64,000 bases of DNA from Paenibacillus caui. Its GTDB lineage: Bacteria > Bacillota > Bacilli > Paenibacillales > Paenibacillaceae. Both the position numbers and the translations under genes were made by a program. The first letter of the stretch is position 1; each line of letters opens with the position of its first letter. This document shows, one piece after another, positions 19,783 to 29,704 of this stretch. The stretch lies in contig NZ_JAIOGQ010000001.1 in the NCBI RefSeq assembly GCF_019904135.1, forward strand, positions 1 through 64,000. Direction: 5' to 3'. The notes beneath the pieces are model-generated. The model saw only the letters and a program-made list of their open reading frames with translations, was not told the DNA's origin and ran no database searches.

Positions 19783-20526
19783 TTATAGTTTCAATTTGCC
19801 AAATTCTTCGCCAAAGACGATTTCCTTAGCCAGCTCGTTGGCCCTGGCCAAGGAAGCATGCGTCCCCGCATCCGTCCACCATTCTTGAAGGATATCATAA
19901 GTGAGCTGACCTCTTTCAATATATGCATTGTTGACATCCGTGATTTCCAATTCGCCCCGGGCAGAAGGTTTTAATGTTTTGATAATGTCAAAAACGGTAT
20001 GGTCGAACATGTAGATGCCAGTTACGGCATAGTTGCTTTTAGGTTGCTGCGGTTTTTCTTCAATAGAAATGATACGTGTCCCTTCGATTTCAGGTACTCC
20101 AAAACGCTGAGGGTCCTTTACTTCCTGAATTAGTATTTTTGCTCCATTCAGCTGCGTTTTAAAGTTCTCCACGTAAGGTGAAATATCATCAGCAAATACA
20201 TTGTCGCCCAAAATAACAACCATCTGGTCATCGCCTACAAACTGTTCCGCAAGGTTCAGAGCTTGAGCGATTCCACCAGCCTCATCCTGAACCTTGTATG
20301 TAAAACACACCCCCATGTCGCTTCCACTGCCTAAGAGGTTTACTACTTCACCCATGTGGTCTTTACCAGTAACGATTAGAACTTCTTTTATTCCGGATTG
20401 CTTAAGCTTGTACACAGAATGAAATATCATAGGGTATTTCCCGACTGGTAGTAAATGCTTGTTGGTAACTTTTGTTAATGGATACAGTCGTGAACCTGTA
20501 CCACCTGCTAATATAATTCCCTTCAT
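19783..20526 (-). CDS. rfbA: Glucose-1-phosphate thymidylyltransferase (short form)
   Basis: First step of dTDP-rhamnose synthesis, dTTP plus glucose-1-phosphate. LAGGTGSRLYPLT at residues 6-18 is the nucleotide loop, and VILGDNVFADD holds the metal-binding Asp. At 247 residues it is the short form found in many Bacilli and lacks the C-terminal extension of the 290-residue enterobacterial enzyme. ATG at 20526 after GGAGG. First gene of the operon. The 235-bp AT-rich stretch upstream (20527-20761) has several weak promoter-like hexamers, for example TTGACT near 20720, and no gene. Also called RmlA. Confidence 0.95.
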   Translation of the reverse strand: MKGIILAGGTGSRLYPLTKVTNKHLLPVGKYPMIFHSVYKLKQSGIKEVLIVTGKDHMGEVVNLLGSGSDMGVCFTYKVQDEAGGIAQALNLAEQFVGDDQMVVILGDNVFADDISPYVENFKTQLNGAKILIQEVKDPQRFGVPEIEGTRIISIEEKPQQPKSNYAVTGIYMFDHTVFDIIKTLKPSARGELEITDVNNAYIERGQLTYDILQEWWTDAGTHASLARANELAKEIVFGEEFGKLKL

Positions 20527-20761
20527 TTGCTAGCCTCCATTTTTTAAACAACTTTTTTGCTAATTATATAAAATACATTAACTAATATACTCCTAATACT
20601 TTTGATATCGGGAGATTAATGAACATGATTCACTAGAATTAGAACCAAGATATAAGATAGTTCTCGATATAATATTAAAATTTATTCAATAAATAAATAG
20701 TTACACTATTTCTAATGTAGTCAACATACCAAAAAAGGTAATATAATATTTTTTAAGATTA

Positions 20762-21706
20762 TCACCGCACTGTCTCTTTCACATCATTATATTCGTTAAC
20801 AAAATATAAAGGTCGTTTTTTGGTTTCATTAAAAATTCTCCCTAAATATTCTCCAATAACTCCCATTGATATTAGTTGTATTCCACCTAAAAATAAAATC
20901 ACACTCATTAATGAAGGGTACCCAGCTACGTTTTCACCATAAATTAACGTTTTTAATATTATCCACACTAAAAAGAAAAAAGCTGACAATGATGTAGCCA
21001 CACCAAATAAAGCTGAAATACGTAAAGGTTTAGTTGTAAAAGAAGTAATTCCTTCTATTGCCAAATCAATAAGTTTTATATAGTTCCACTTAGATTTCCC
21101 AGCAGCTCTAGGTTCTCTATCAAAAAGAATCTCTTTTTTGTTGAAACCAATCCAACTAAATATACCTTTAGTATAGCGTTGAGTCTCACGCAGTTGTTTT
21201 AAAGCATCTACAAAACGTCTATCTAGAAGACGAAAATCACCAGTGTTCGGTTGAATAGGAATGCTTGAGAGTTTCTGGAGTATTTTATAAAACGTAGTTG
21301 CAGTCCATTTTTTAAACCAAGTTTCTCCAGATCTTGTCCTTCTTTTTGCATATACATCATCATAACCTTCCTGCCAATATCGTATCATTTCTGGTATTAA
21401 TTCTGGTGGATCTTGCAAATCTGCATCAATAATAATAACCGCGTCCCCAAGCGCATGATCAAATCCAGCCATCATGGCTATTTCTTTACCAAAATTCCTA
21501 GATAAATCCACATATGAAATTCTAGAATCTGAATGTCTCAAATACTTAATGATTCCCAGTGTGTTGTCTTTACTCCCATCATTAACGAATAAAAGTTCGA
21601 ATTGAAATTGAGGTAATCTGTCAATCACTGATTGAAGCCTCTCATATAAAGAAAACAGTACTTCCTCTTCATTATAAGCCGGGATCAAAATAGTTATTTT
21701 TTTCAT
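20762..21706 (-). CDS. Membrane glycosyltransferase, GtrB/DPM1-type
   Basis: Polyprenyl-phosphate sugar transferase of 314 residues. The GT2 core has ITILIPAYNEEEVL at the start, LLFVNDGSKDNTLG, and the DxD-like IIIDADLQDPPELI. Two membrane spans follow (about residues 230-255 and 265-290). Such enzymes load glucose or another sugar on undecaprenyl phosphate at the cytoplasmic face for use outside the cell. The ATG at 21706 has GGAAG 8 nt upstream; the frame also contains an in-frame TTG at 21721, thought less likely. It lies just after a polytopic membrane protein, which may be the partner transferase using the lipid-linked sugar on the outer face. Confidence 0.92.
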   Translation of the reverse strand: MKKITILIPAYNEEEVLFSLYERLQSVIDRLPQFQFELLFVNDGSKDNTLGIIKYLRHSDSRISYVDLSRNFGKEIAMMAGFDHALGDAVIIIDADLQDPPELIPEMIRYWQEGYDDVYAKRRTRSGETWFKKWTATTFYKILQKLSSIPIQPNTGDFRLLDRRFVDALKQLRETQRYTKGIFSWIGFNKKEILFDREPRAAGKSKWNYIKLIDLAIEGITSFTTKPLRISALFGVATSLSAFFFLVWIILKTLIYGENVAGYPSLMSVILFLGGIQLISMGVIGEYLGRIFNETKKRPLYFVNEYNDVKETVR

Positions 21707-21727
21707 TAAATATTCTTCCAATCCTAT

Positions 21728-23098
21728 TTATAGTATAGGGCTGTATCCATTAATTAACCAATTGAAAAAAAGTGATAATATATTCGTTGCAGAAAATGTA
21801 CAAATAATTAACCAAATAGCCTTATTATTTAATAAATTTGATTTAATAATCAGATTAGTTATTACCAATAATATCAAGACTGAACTGACAGTTAGAACTC
21901 TATTTCCCGACGCATAGATTGTAGGCGAAGCAAACATAACAACCATCGAAGCAATAGAAGCCAACAAGCAAAGTAATACAAAATATTTCTGATCAGAGGC
22001 TAATACAACCAGGCAAATCAAAACAGCTAGATATATAGACCAAAAAATATAAGGAAATAACGTAATAAAAAAGTGAGGGCCAATTCTCCAAAAATGAAGC
22101 AACCCGTTACCTATATCAAGTTTTTGAATTGCGCTAAAGTCGTAAAACAAAAATTTTATGTTATCTATCAGTGAAACACTAAGAACAATAACAAATAACA
22201 CAATAGATATAGACACTAGAATATAACTAAAAGATTTTTTGTCTTCCATTTTCCTGTAAACTAAAATCGTGGAGACGCCCGAAAGCAATAAAATAATATA
22301 CTTCATCTCATTGAACAACTTATTAAATATCCAAATTGTCCCTACATAGACATGGTCTTTTAACGACAGTTTATCAAAGCCCGGAAACCAGGTTGCTGTT
22401 TCAGAAATAAATCGTTTTGAATTTCCTGGTGCAAGAAATAATATAAGTGCTCCAATAATATAAACTAACAAAAGAAAGATTAATTTTATATTAATCTCTT
22501 TCTTTTTTATCAGAGGAACAATAATGGAAATAACCGAAAAAGATATCATGCATAATGCCACTTGCTCATTGCTATGTGTAGATATGAACCCAATAAATCC
22601 TGACAAAATCAATTTAATGGTATTTTTTTCAGGCTCATCTCTTAATAGATAATCAGCAAATGGTATCATTGCAAATAAAGCACCACAAATTGGCCAAAGA
22701 TAGTTCATCGATCCAGTTATCCATAAGAGACCTGAACTCAATATACTATGACTAAAGAAGCCCAAAAGCAATACTACTGCCAACAATTCCTGGAACAGAA
22801 CCTTGCGTTTTAATGTCCTCAACATTAAGTATCCCAGTGATATGATTAAACTAGTATTCAATATTCGCCATGCCCAGACCTTACCATTTAAGAAAAAATA
22901 TAAGGCTGCTTCAACCGGAATTCTCCCTGACCATTCATTAAATCGAAAATTTAAGTAATCAAAAAATGAAAATTGGTTTGAGATATCCCTAAACCAAGTG
23001 TCATCTCCTGGGGCTACTTTTACTATTAATTGAAATAAATATACGCATAAAAATAAAATTGCCATTTTTACTAAAAACGTTCTATTTTTCACAAACAC
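21728..23098 (-). CDS. Polytopic membrane protein, possible GT-C-type glycosyltransferase
   Basis: About 456 residues with 10-12 membrane spans and low GC. The first outer loop has APGDDTWFRDIS and FRFNEWSGRIPVEA, a pattern of acidic and aromatic residues like that in DUF6056-type and GtrII/GT-C proteins, where loop Asp residues bind the lipid-linked donor. I chose the GTG at 23098 because GGAGG lies 6 nt upstream; the frame is open to an ATG at 23146 with no good ribosome site, and a GTG at 23092 is also possible. With its neighbour (GtrB-like) it may form a glucosylation pair modifying the exported glycan. Family assignment is tentative. Confidence 0.75.
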   Translation of the reverse strand: MFVKNRTFLVKMAILFLCVYLFQLIVKVAPGDDTWFRDISNQFSFFDYLNFRFNEWSGRIPVEAALYFFLNGKVWAWRILNTSLIISLGYLMLRTLKRKVLFQELLAVVLLLGFFSHSILSSGLLWITGSMNYLWPICGALFAMIPFADYLLRDEPEKNTIKLILSGFIGFISTHSNEQVALCMISFSVISIIVPLIKKKEINIKLIFLLLVYIIGALILFLAPGNSKRFISETATWFPGFDKLSLKDHVYVGTIWIFNKLFNEMKYIILLLSGVSTILVYRKMEDKKSFSYILVSISIVLFVIVLSVSLIDNIKFLFYDFSAIQKLDIGNGLLHFWRIGPHFFITLFPYIFWSIYLAVLICLVVLASDQKYFVLLCLLASIASMVVMFASPTIYASGNRVLTVSSVLILLVITNLIIKSNLLNNKAIWLIICTFSATNILSLFFNWLINGYSPIL

Positions 23099-23172
23099 TT
23101 TACCCCTCCCTTTTTTAGTTACATAAATATTGTTTTTTAGTTGCATTTTCCGATTATGATTTTTTGGTATAT

Positions 23173-25452
23173 TTACAACTTCAACATAAATCCAGTATCT
23201 AAAGAAAGATTGGGATTATAATAAGGATCTCTTAATAAGGCACTTCCCCATTTTTGTTGCAAGTAAGAGGCTTCTTTGTTAAGTCTATTAAGCTTCTCTT
23301 CAGAATGATCCAAGCCTCTAGTTTTTGATTCATGGTGAATCATTTGAACATAAGGTAACCATATGTTTAAATAGTTTTGTTCTCTTAATTTCAGACAAAA
23401 ATCAACATCATTATAAGCTACAGATAAATTTTCATCCATTCCGCCAACTTGTAGATATAAGTCCTTTTTAACCATCAAGCAGGCAGCAGTCACAGCAGAT
23501 ACATTTTTTACTGAGAGCATCGCTCCGAAATATCCAGGGTCTGTTATTGGACGATTATGATGCCCATCCCCAGCCGCTCTCTGCTTACCCAATCCAAGTG
23601 TCAAACCGGAGTGTTGTATAGTTTTATCGGGGTACATCAGAAATGCACCAACTGCTCCAATGTTTTTCCTAGCCGCTTGTCCAATCATATCATCAAACCA
23701 ATTAGTACTAATAATCTCAACATCATCATTTAATAATAAGAGAAATTCACCTTTTGCATTCTCAACTGCAATATTATTAAGTTTTGCATAATTAAATGGG
23801 TCATTAATAGATATAATTTTTATTTTACTTTTAAAGATATTCTTCCATTTGCTGAATAAAGAAAAGGTCTCTTGTTTTTGGCTTCCATTATCTACAATTA
23901 TAATCTCAATATTTTTTTCAGAGAGGGTTTCAGTCAATGATTGAATACAATTATTTAACAGCTGCCCGTCTCTTGTCGGAATAATTATACTAACCATCGA
24001 ATTGGAATTTAATGTATCATTATAGTGTACTCGATAGAAATTGGAATAACCTTCCAACTCTTCAATCCATCCATTAATTCCTCTACGGTGCAAAGCATCC
24101 TTGACCGCTTTTAAACCAGCATAGTGAGTATAGTTTTTAGCACCTGGGCCAGAAGCCGTTGATTCAGGTATAGTCCTCCAATGGTAAAGTATTTTAGGAA
24201 TATGATAGATATTAGTTGTTAATTCACTAACCCTCAACGCTAAATCGAAATCTTGACTTCCTTCATATCCTTTTCTGAATCCTCCAAGTTCCTTTACTAT
24301 AGAGGTGCGGTATACTCCAAAATGGCAGATATACATATGAGTAAGGAGTAAGTCTGGAGACCAGTCAGGTTTAAAAAATGGTGAATGTCGAACGCCCTCA
24401 ATACTTATTTTATCTTCATCACTATAAATCATATCGGCATCAGGATAATTATTAAGGAGTTTTACATTCTCGTATAATGCATCTATTGCGAGTTCATCAT
24501 CATTGTCTAACAATCCAATGAACTCTCCTTTTGCAATAGCAAGTGCAGAATTCGAAGATTCGGATATATGTCCGTTTTCCTCTCTAAAAACCACTTTTAT
24601 TCTTGCATCTCGCTTAGCATACTCTTCAAGCACTTTTTTAATATGAGGTTTTGGAGAAGCATCATCAGCAATACATAACTCCCAGTTTGTATAAAGCTGA
24701 TTTACTACCGAATCGATGCATTTTCGCAACCAAATTTCGTCTACGTTATAGACTGGTAGAATTATAGATATCAACGGTTTGTATGTAAATGTATCTATTT
24801 GCGATTCGATTTGCATTATATCGTTTTCTTTTAATTCATTTTTTCTAATCCACATCTCATAATCATGAGTAGAACTATCCCCCTCTCCCCCTACCACTTG
24901 TTTTGCTTTAATCCATAGAGCCTTTATTCCTTGAGTTTTTAAGACATGGATAGCCTTATTGAAGATCGTTTTGTACGTAAGAAAAGTTCTACCTCTTTGT
25001 CTAATAATGGATGAAATCGAGGAAAATACTACACTCATTCTCGTTATCTTCTTGAAGTGGATATTTTTAAGAACAAACTCCGCTTCTTTCTCTCCCGGAT
25101 CTAACCTCAGCTTTACTGCTCCTTTTGGAATATAAACAAATTGCTCATATTCAAAAACATCCGGTTTGATTGAACTGATCACTCTACTCTCAATCTCCGA
25201 AAATCCATTACCAGAATCCCAATACATTTTTAAAGGGATGTATTCATCTGCCTTAGAATACCAAATCATCTTATTCCAGCCGCCGAAGAACCTGCCTTCG
25301 AGTAGTAAGGCTGGATCGTTACCTTCAGACACCCACTTATCTTCAGATCCTTTAAGATCCAGAATAGGGTGTAGTTTAATTTTTGTTTTAACTCCAAAAA
25401 TTCCGGCAAGTGAAACAATCAGGTTGTCTTTGATTAATGTTCTAAGCTTCAA
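23173..25452 (-). CDS. Two-domain glycosyltransferase (tandem GT2) with N-terminal extra domain
   Basis: 759 residues. Residues about 1-140 form a beta-rich, non-catalytic module (ILDLKGSEDKWVSEGNDPAL to FVLKNIHFKK). About 225-460 is a GT2 domain (ISIILPVYNVDEIWLRKCID; DxD in GLLDNDDELA), and about 500-740 a second GT2 domain (VSIIIPTRDGQLLNNCI; LLLNDDVEIIS; GGMDENLSVAYNDVDFCLKL, the rhamnosyltransferase-like stretch). Proteins of this kind polymerise the repeat unit of O-antigens and S-layer glycans. The start is TTG at 25452 after GGAGGG; the ATG a few bases upstream is out of frame. It is translated from the same minus-strand operon as wzm and wzt. Confidence 0.9.
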   Translation of the reverse strand: MKLRTLIKDNLIVSLAGIFGVKTKIKLHPILDLKGSEDKWVSEGNDPALLLEGRFFGGWNKMIWYSKADEYIPLKMYWDSGNGFSEIESRVISSIKPDVFEYEQFVYIPKGAVKLRLDPGEKEAEFVLKNIHFKKITRMSVVFSSISSIIRQRGRTFLTYKTIFNKAIHVLKTQGIKALWIKAKQVVGGEGDSSTHDYEMWIRKNELKENDIMQIESQIDTFTYKPLISIILPVYNVDEIWLRKCIDSVVNQLYTNWELCIADDASPKPHIKKVLEEYAKRDARIKVVFREENGHISESSNSALAIAKGEFIGLLDNDDELAIDALYENVKLLNNYPDADMIYSDEDKISIEGVRHSPFFKPDWSPDLLLTHMYICHFGVYRTSIVKELGGFRKGYEGSQDFDLALRVSELTTNIYHIPKILYHWRTIPESTASGPGAKNYTHYAGLKAVKDALHRRGINGWIEELEGYSNFYRVHYNDTLNSNSMVSIIIPTRDGQLLNNCIQSLTETLSEKNIEIIIVDNGSQKQETFSLFSKWKNIFKSKIKIISINDPFNYAKLNNIAVENAKGEFLLLLNDDVEIISTNWFDDMIGQAARKNIGAVGAFLMYPDKTIQHSGLTLGLGKQRAAGDGHHNRPITDPGYFGAMLSVKNVSAVTAACLMVKKDLYLQVGGMDENLSVAYNDVDFCLKLREQNYLNIWLPYVQMIHHESKTRGLDHSEEKLNRLNKEASYLQQKWGSALLRDPYYNPNLSLDTGFMLKL

Positions 25453-25482
25453 AACATACCCTCCTATATAATAATGCTTTAC

Positions 25483-27066
25483 TTAACGCCTACCGCTAAC
25501 GAAAAATTTTCTTAATCGTTCAAGAAACTTCCAAGAACTCGAATTATAAATATTATCTAGCTCCTTTTGTTTCAAAATGAGTTGTTCATTGATCTCTCTA
25601 ATTTCAAGTGCATTTGTATTCTCCGTAGCCTTGAGCTTTTTAGCTAATCCTACTATTTCAGTACGCTGCTGATTTACCTCATTCTTAGTCTGCTGAAGTG
25701 ACATTAGTACTTCATTCTTTTCTGCTGTAAGTTCACTTAACAAATGCTTCAGCTTTTTATTTTCTGCAGACGTTTGGTTGTTCTGTTCTTCCTGACTAAA
25801 TATTATATTTTTGAATTCCTGACCGAGTAATCGAAAATCGCTAGAAACACGAAGAATATCAAGTTCTAAACTTTTCACTTTAATTTCAGAATCAAAATCT
25901 AGAATTAGCATGGGATCCTCTTTTTCATAAATAAATAAATCCAAATAAGAGAAACTGAAGTTTCCAGATACTTTATATTGAGATATCGAGTTACCCTCGG
26001 CATCGAATATTTTCACATTTTTAATACTAAATCCGCCCGGATAATTCGAAGGATCAATTCTTATTGAAGTTACAGGACTATGATTAGGATTAACCTCCAC
26101 GGAAAAGTGGCTCAGTAGTTGTTCTTTATTTATGTCCAATATATAGCTTTCTTCTTCATTAAAGCCGAGTCCATCATTGACAAAAACCTGAATACGGTCC
26201 TGAACCATCATATTCTCTTCGAAAACTTTTTGTTGAATTACCTCTGTTCTTGGATTTAACAACGAGGCAAGTCTATAGAACATATCTTCCAATTCATTTA
26301 GCTTACTTAATTTATCCTGAGGAATTTCATTTGGATGGTCATCTTGAGTGATATCAATATCTCTACCTTTTCCTATAATAAATATTTTCCTGTAGGATTC
26401 ATTAGAAAAATCATACTCAAATAAATAGTTGTTATAATACTCATCAATTTCCTGACGATACGTCAACAAAGTTGGGTTAGAAACAGTAACAAAGTGGATT
26501 CCCATGATTTTCTCCCAGATATCTATATTCCCGTGACTCAACACGTGGTAAGGAATACCTTTAGAGTTTAGAAAATGCTCTAATTTGTCCTGCTTGGGTA
26601 AGCCATTCAAAATATGCTCTTCAAGCCAAATATAGTCTTTGTTGAAAAACGATTTAAAAATATTGTTAACTCTTTTCTCAGCCTCTACCACTTTGGGAGA
26701 ATGAAATGGCGCTGTAACAACAAAAAATTGCGAGCTAACCCGGTATAACTCATCAATAAATTTGTCCCTTTTTGACGGAATGATGTGTTCAAATACATCC
26801 AGGGCCACAACCACATCAAACGAGTTATCCGGAAATGTCATTTCTGTCGCATCACCCAAAATATATTTTGAATTATTAAGAAGTTGTTCCGGTAATTCAA
26901 TATCCAAATAATAAATTGTGTCTTTCGGCAAAAATGACTCTAAATTTTGGTGTTCATTAGCTCCTACTTCCAGAATACGAAAAGTCTCATTGTTTTCTCG
27001 TAAACGATTTACTATGTTCGCAACATTGTTATATCTCTGATATTGATCAAAAGAAATCTGGGTCAT
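25483..27066 (-). CDS. SAM methyltransferase with beta module and C-terminal coiled coil
   Basis: 527 residues in three parts. About 20-170: class I methyltransferase with motif I ILEVGANEHQNLE, acidic strand YYLDIELPE, and FDVVVALDVFEHI. About 290-420: beta-rich region (VNDGLGFNEEESYILDI; VTSIRIDPSNYPGGFSIKNV; LFIYEKEDPMLILDFD), like the extra modules of the neighbouring proteins. About 430-515: Gln/Glu/Lys coiled coil ending NSSSWKFLERLRKFF, a basic amphipathic tail common in polysaccharide enzymes. Such fusions can methylate the growing chain end and so set its length, as WbdD and WsaE do. The ATG overlaps the wzt stop (ATGA). The exact reaction is unproven. Confidence 0.85.
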   Translation of the reverse strand: MTQISFDQYQRYNNVANIVNRLRENNETFRILEVGANEHQNLESFLPKDTIYYLDIELPEQLLNNSKYILGDATEMTFPDNSFDVVVALDVFEHIIPSKRDKFIDELYRVSSQFFVVTAPFHSPKVVEAEKRVNNIFKSFFNKDYIWLEEHILNGLPKQDKLEHFLNSKGIPYHVLSHGNIDIWEKIMGIHFVTVSNPTLLTYRQEIDEYYNNYLFEYDFSNESYRKIFIIGKGRDIDITQDDHPNEIPQDKLSKLNELEDMFYRLASLLNPRTEVIQQKVFEENMMVQDRIQVFVNDGLGFNEEESYILDINKEQLLSHFSVEVNPNHSPVTSIRIDPSNYPGGFSIKNVKIFDAEGNSISQYKVSGNFSFSYLDLFIYEKEDPMLILDFDSEIKVKSLELDILRVSSDFRLLGQEFKNIIFSQEEQNNQTSAENKKLKHLLSELTAEKNEVLMSLQQTKNEVNQQRTEIVGLAKKLKATENTNALEIREINEQLILKQKELDNIYNSSSWKFLERLRKFFVSGRR

Positions 27067-28289
27067 TTAATCACTTCCCATCTATGATTCAAATATATCA
27101 GTCCCTCAGAAAAATATTTGTTCGTAACCGTGAACCGGGCCGCATCTTCTTTATAATTTAAACAAACCAAGCCTTCGTTATTAAATATCCCTGCATCAAT
27201 ACAAAAGGTTCCTCCTAGCAAAGGAAGTTGAGGAATAACATATTTAATTTTGTGTCTTCCCAGCTTATTAGGAATCTCTACTTTTTCCAAAAAGGTGTTA
27301 GGACCAAAGATATACTCTCTTTTTGGGGTATATAAAGCAACTCCAATCAGCAAGTTATCAATTGCTTCTTCATAAATCTCATACTCAATTTCAACTTCTA
27401 GCTGATCGAAAGATTTGAATTCATTCCGATTCATATTAATACCAGTAAGACTAGCAAGAATATCAGGATTATCAGGCAGCACAAAGTCTGCATCTAGTTG
27501 AATTGAGTCCTCATTTATATCCTTTATTTGTGGGGGGGAAGGAGTAACATGCTCGGTATTATTCTTCATAAAGTCCTCATAAAGGTCTACTATCTCACTT
27601 GATTCACCTATAGCCTCTATTTTCCCTTCTTTTATCCAAACCGCCTTATTACAAAATCTCTTTACTTGTTCAGTCGCATGGGAAACAAATAATATGGTCG
27701 TCCCTTTAGCTTTTAACTCTTTCATTTTTTCAATGCACTTAGTCTGAAACCGGATATCCCCAACTGCCAGTGCCTCGTCCACAATAAGAATGTCTGGATC
27801 AACATTAATTGAAACAGCAAAGGCCAGTCTGGCAAACATACCGCTGGAATATACCTTCACAGGCTGCTCTATAAAGGAACCAATATCTGCAAACTCAATT
27901 ATAGAATTAATTTTTTCATCCATTTGCTCCCTAGTATAACCCATCATAAGTCCATTTAAATAAATGTTCTCTCTTCCTGTATAATCAGGGTTAAACCCCG
28001 CACCAAGTTCCAAAATAGCCGATATTTTTCCGTTTACTAATATATTTCCACTGGTTGGTGAGAGAACTCCTGTAATGATCTTTAATAATGTGGATTTTCC
28101 AGAACCATTTTTCCCTAAAATACCTAAAGCATCCCCTTGTTGAACAGTAAAAGACACTCCACTTAAAGCACTGAATTCTTGATGATACTTCTTTTTCGTT
28201 AGGGATAAAGACTCCTTCAACCGATCAGTCGGTTTATTATAAAGCTTATAAGTTTTAACAACTTGACGAATCTCAATCATAGGATTCAC
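27063..28289 (-). CDS. wzt: Polysaccharide ABC exporter, ATP-binding protein Wzt
   Basis: Nucleotide-binding half of an ABC-2 exporter for a lipid-linked glycan. Walker A GKNGSGKST, signature VYSSGM, Walker B ILIVDEALAVGD and switch His in FVSHATEQV are all present within the first 240 residues. The C-terminal 150 residues (about 260-408) form a beta-sandwich of the Wzt-C type that in E. coli O8/O9a reads the modified end of the chain. GTG start at 28289 preceded by GGAGTGGAG. It lies 12 nt downstream of wzm and overlaps the methyltransferase by 4 bp. The presence of Wzt-C beside a methyltransferase suggests export coupled to chain-end modification. Confidence 0.95.
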   Translation of the reverse strand: MNPMIEIRQVVKTYKLYNKPTDRLKESLSLTKKKYHQEFSALSGVSFTVQQGDALGILGKNGSGKSTLLKIITGVLSPTSGNILVNGKISAILELGAGFNPDYTGRENIYLNGLMMGYTREQMDEKINSIIEFADIGSFIEQPVKVYSSGMFARLAFAVSINVDPDILIVDEALAVGDIRFQTKCIEKMKELKAKGTTILFVSHATEQVKRFCNKAVWIKEGKIEAIGESSEIVDLYEDFMKNNTEHVTPSPPQIKDINEDSIQLDADFVLPDNPDILASLTGINMNRNEFKSFDQLEVEIEYEIYEEAIDNLLIGVALYTPKREYIFGPNTFLEKVEIPNKLGRHKIKYVIPQLPLLGGTFCIDAGIFNNEGLVCLNYKEDAARFTVTNKYFSEGLIYLNHRWEVIK

Positions 28290-28301
28290 GCGACTCCACT
28301 C

Positions 28302-29666
28302 CTAGAGCACATCAGAAAAGTGTGGTTTTAATTTTTTAAAGGTAATTACTCCTAATGTTAATATTCCAAAACATAGAACCCAGAAATATAGTGTTTGATA
28401 TGGCCTCTGATAAAACAGAATGTCGTCAATAAGGGTATCCCTAAATCCCTGTACAATATAAAACATAGGGTTAAGCTTAAATATATTTGCCCAGAAATTA
28501 GGAAGCATCGTTACCGGCCAACCTATAGGTGTAAACCAAAACCCTATTTGCAATACAATACCTATAATTTGGTTTAAATCTTTAAAAAACAAGACTATTG
28601 AAGAAGTCAAGAAAGATAATGCAAACACAAGAATGATCATACAAAATAAATAATACAACAATTGAAAGCTGTATAATTTCGGGTAGTATCCATAAAAAGC
28701 ATAAACTATAAATATAAATCCGATAAAAAAGAATTGAACAAATAATGCGGAGACGATCTTAACTGATGGTAAAAGTTCAATCCTGAATACAACTTTTTTT
28801 ACTAAGTAACTGTACTCAGTAAGCGCATTTGTTGCCCCAGAAAATGCATCCGAGAAAAAAAACCATGGAATGATTCCGGCAATAAACCACAAAATAAATG
28901 GAACATTGGCAACATTTCCACTTCGTAAACCAACTTGAAAGACAAACCAGTAAGTAACGATTGTTAAAAGCGGGGTTATAAAGCCCCAAACTACTCCTAA
29001 ATAAGAAGATGCGTACTTCGTCCTAAAATCATTTTTAGCTAAACTAAAAATCAATTTTTTGTCCCTAGCTACCTGAATACCAAATACTAAACTTGTTCTC
29101 AAATATCTTAAAATTATACTAACGACTATTCCAGTTAATACACTTAAGAATACATTTTTCACAATATTTAGATAGTTAATTCCATGTAAGATACTATTAC
29201 GTATGGAACTGAACTCAAAATCAATATACGGATCTTTCCCTTTTGATAAGAAGATCCATTCATAATCAGAATGACTCTCTTCAACCAATTGATTAAGATT
29301 CGTATTATGCAGATTTAAGTCAATTTTTTCTTTAACTATAGCTTCTGCTGCCAAATTTTTCATACTAATTTTCATAGTTTGCATTCCCAAGTCTATTCGA
29401 ACCCGTGTTGTATCCTTGGGTAAATCAAATTGAATTTCCTTCCATTTACCCGGTGTATCATAGCTTTTGTGTATGGAATTTTCTTCTTTCCAGTTTTGAT
29501 CATTAGTAATAAAAAATAGTTGGTAATCATCTGATACAGGTCCCATTATTTCAAAGCTCAATTGTACCTTTGAGTTATCTTGATCGTAATAATTGAATAT
29601 AACAAACGATCCCATCATCGCCAACAATCCGACTGAAATCAAAACAATCCGCTTCCAAAATTTCAT
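28302..29666 (-). CDS. wzm: Polysaccharide ABC exporter, permease Wzm with extra N-terminal domain
   Basis: Membrane half of the exporter. The ABC-2 core is at about residues 185-454 with six spans (SLAKNDFRTKYASSYLGVVWGF, FILWFIAGIIPWFFFSDA, IQIGFWFTPIGWP-like stretch, LNPMFYIVQGFRDTL). Ahead of it lie a membrane span (8-26), about 140 extracytoplasmic residues of beta-rich character (WKEIQFDLPKDTTRVRIDLG) and a second span (about 160-185). Ordinary Wzm is about 260 residues, so this extension is unusual. ATG at 29666 with AAGGAG 10 nt upstream. First gene of the minus-strand operon running to 20762. Confidence 0.93.
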   Translation of the reverse strand: MKFWKRIVLISVGLLAMMGSFVIFNYYDQDNSKVQLSFEIMGPVSDDYQLFFITNDQNWKEENSIHKSYDTPGKWKEIQFDLPKDTTRVRIDLGMQTMKISMKNLAAEAIVKEKIDLNLHNTNLNQLVEESHSDYEWIFLSKGKDPYIDFEFSSIRNSILHGINYLNIVKNVFLSVLTGIVVSIILRYLRTSLVFGIQVARDKKLIFSLAKNDFRTKYASSYLGVVWGFITPLLTIVTYWFVFQVGLRSGNVANVPFILWFIAGIIPWFFFSDAFSGATNALTEYSYLVKKVVFRIELLPSVKIVSALFVQFFFIGFIFIVYAFYGYYPKLYSFQLLYYLFCMIILVFALSFLTSSIVLFFKDLNQIIGIVLQIGFWFTPIGWPVTMLPNFWANIFKLNPMFYIVQGFRDTLIDDILFYQRPYQTLYFWVLCFGILTLGVITFKKLKPHFSDVL

Positions 29667-29704
29667 TTCAAAACTACTCCTTAGTGTTCCATAGAAAGAA
29701 AAAA

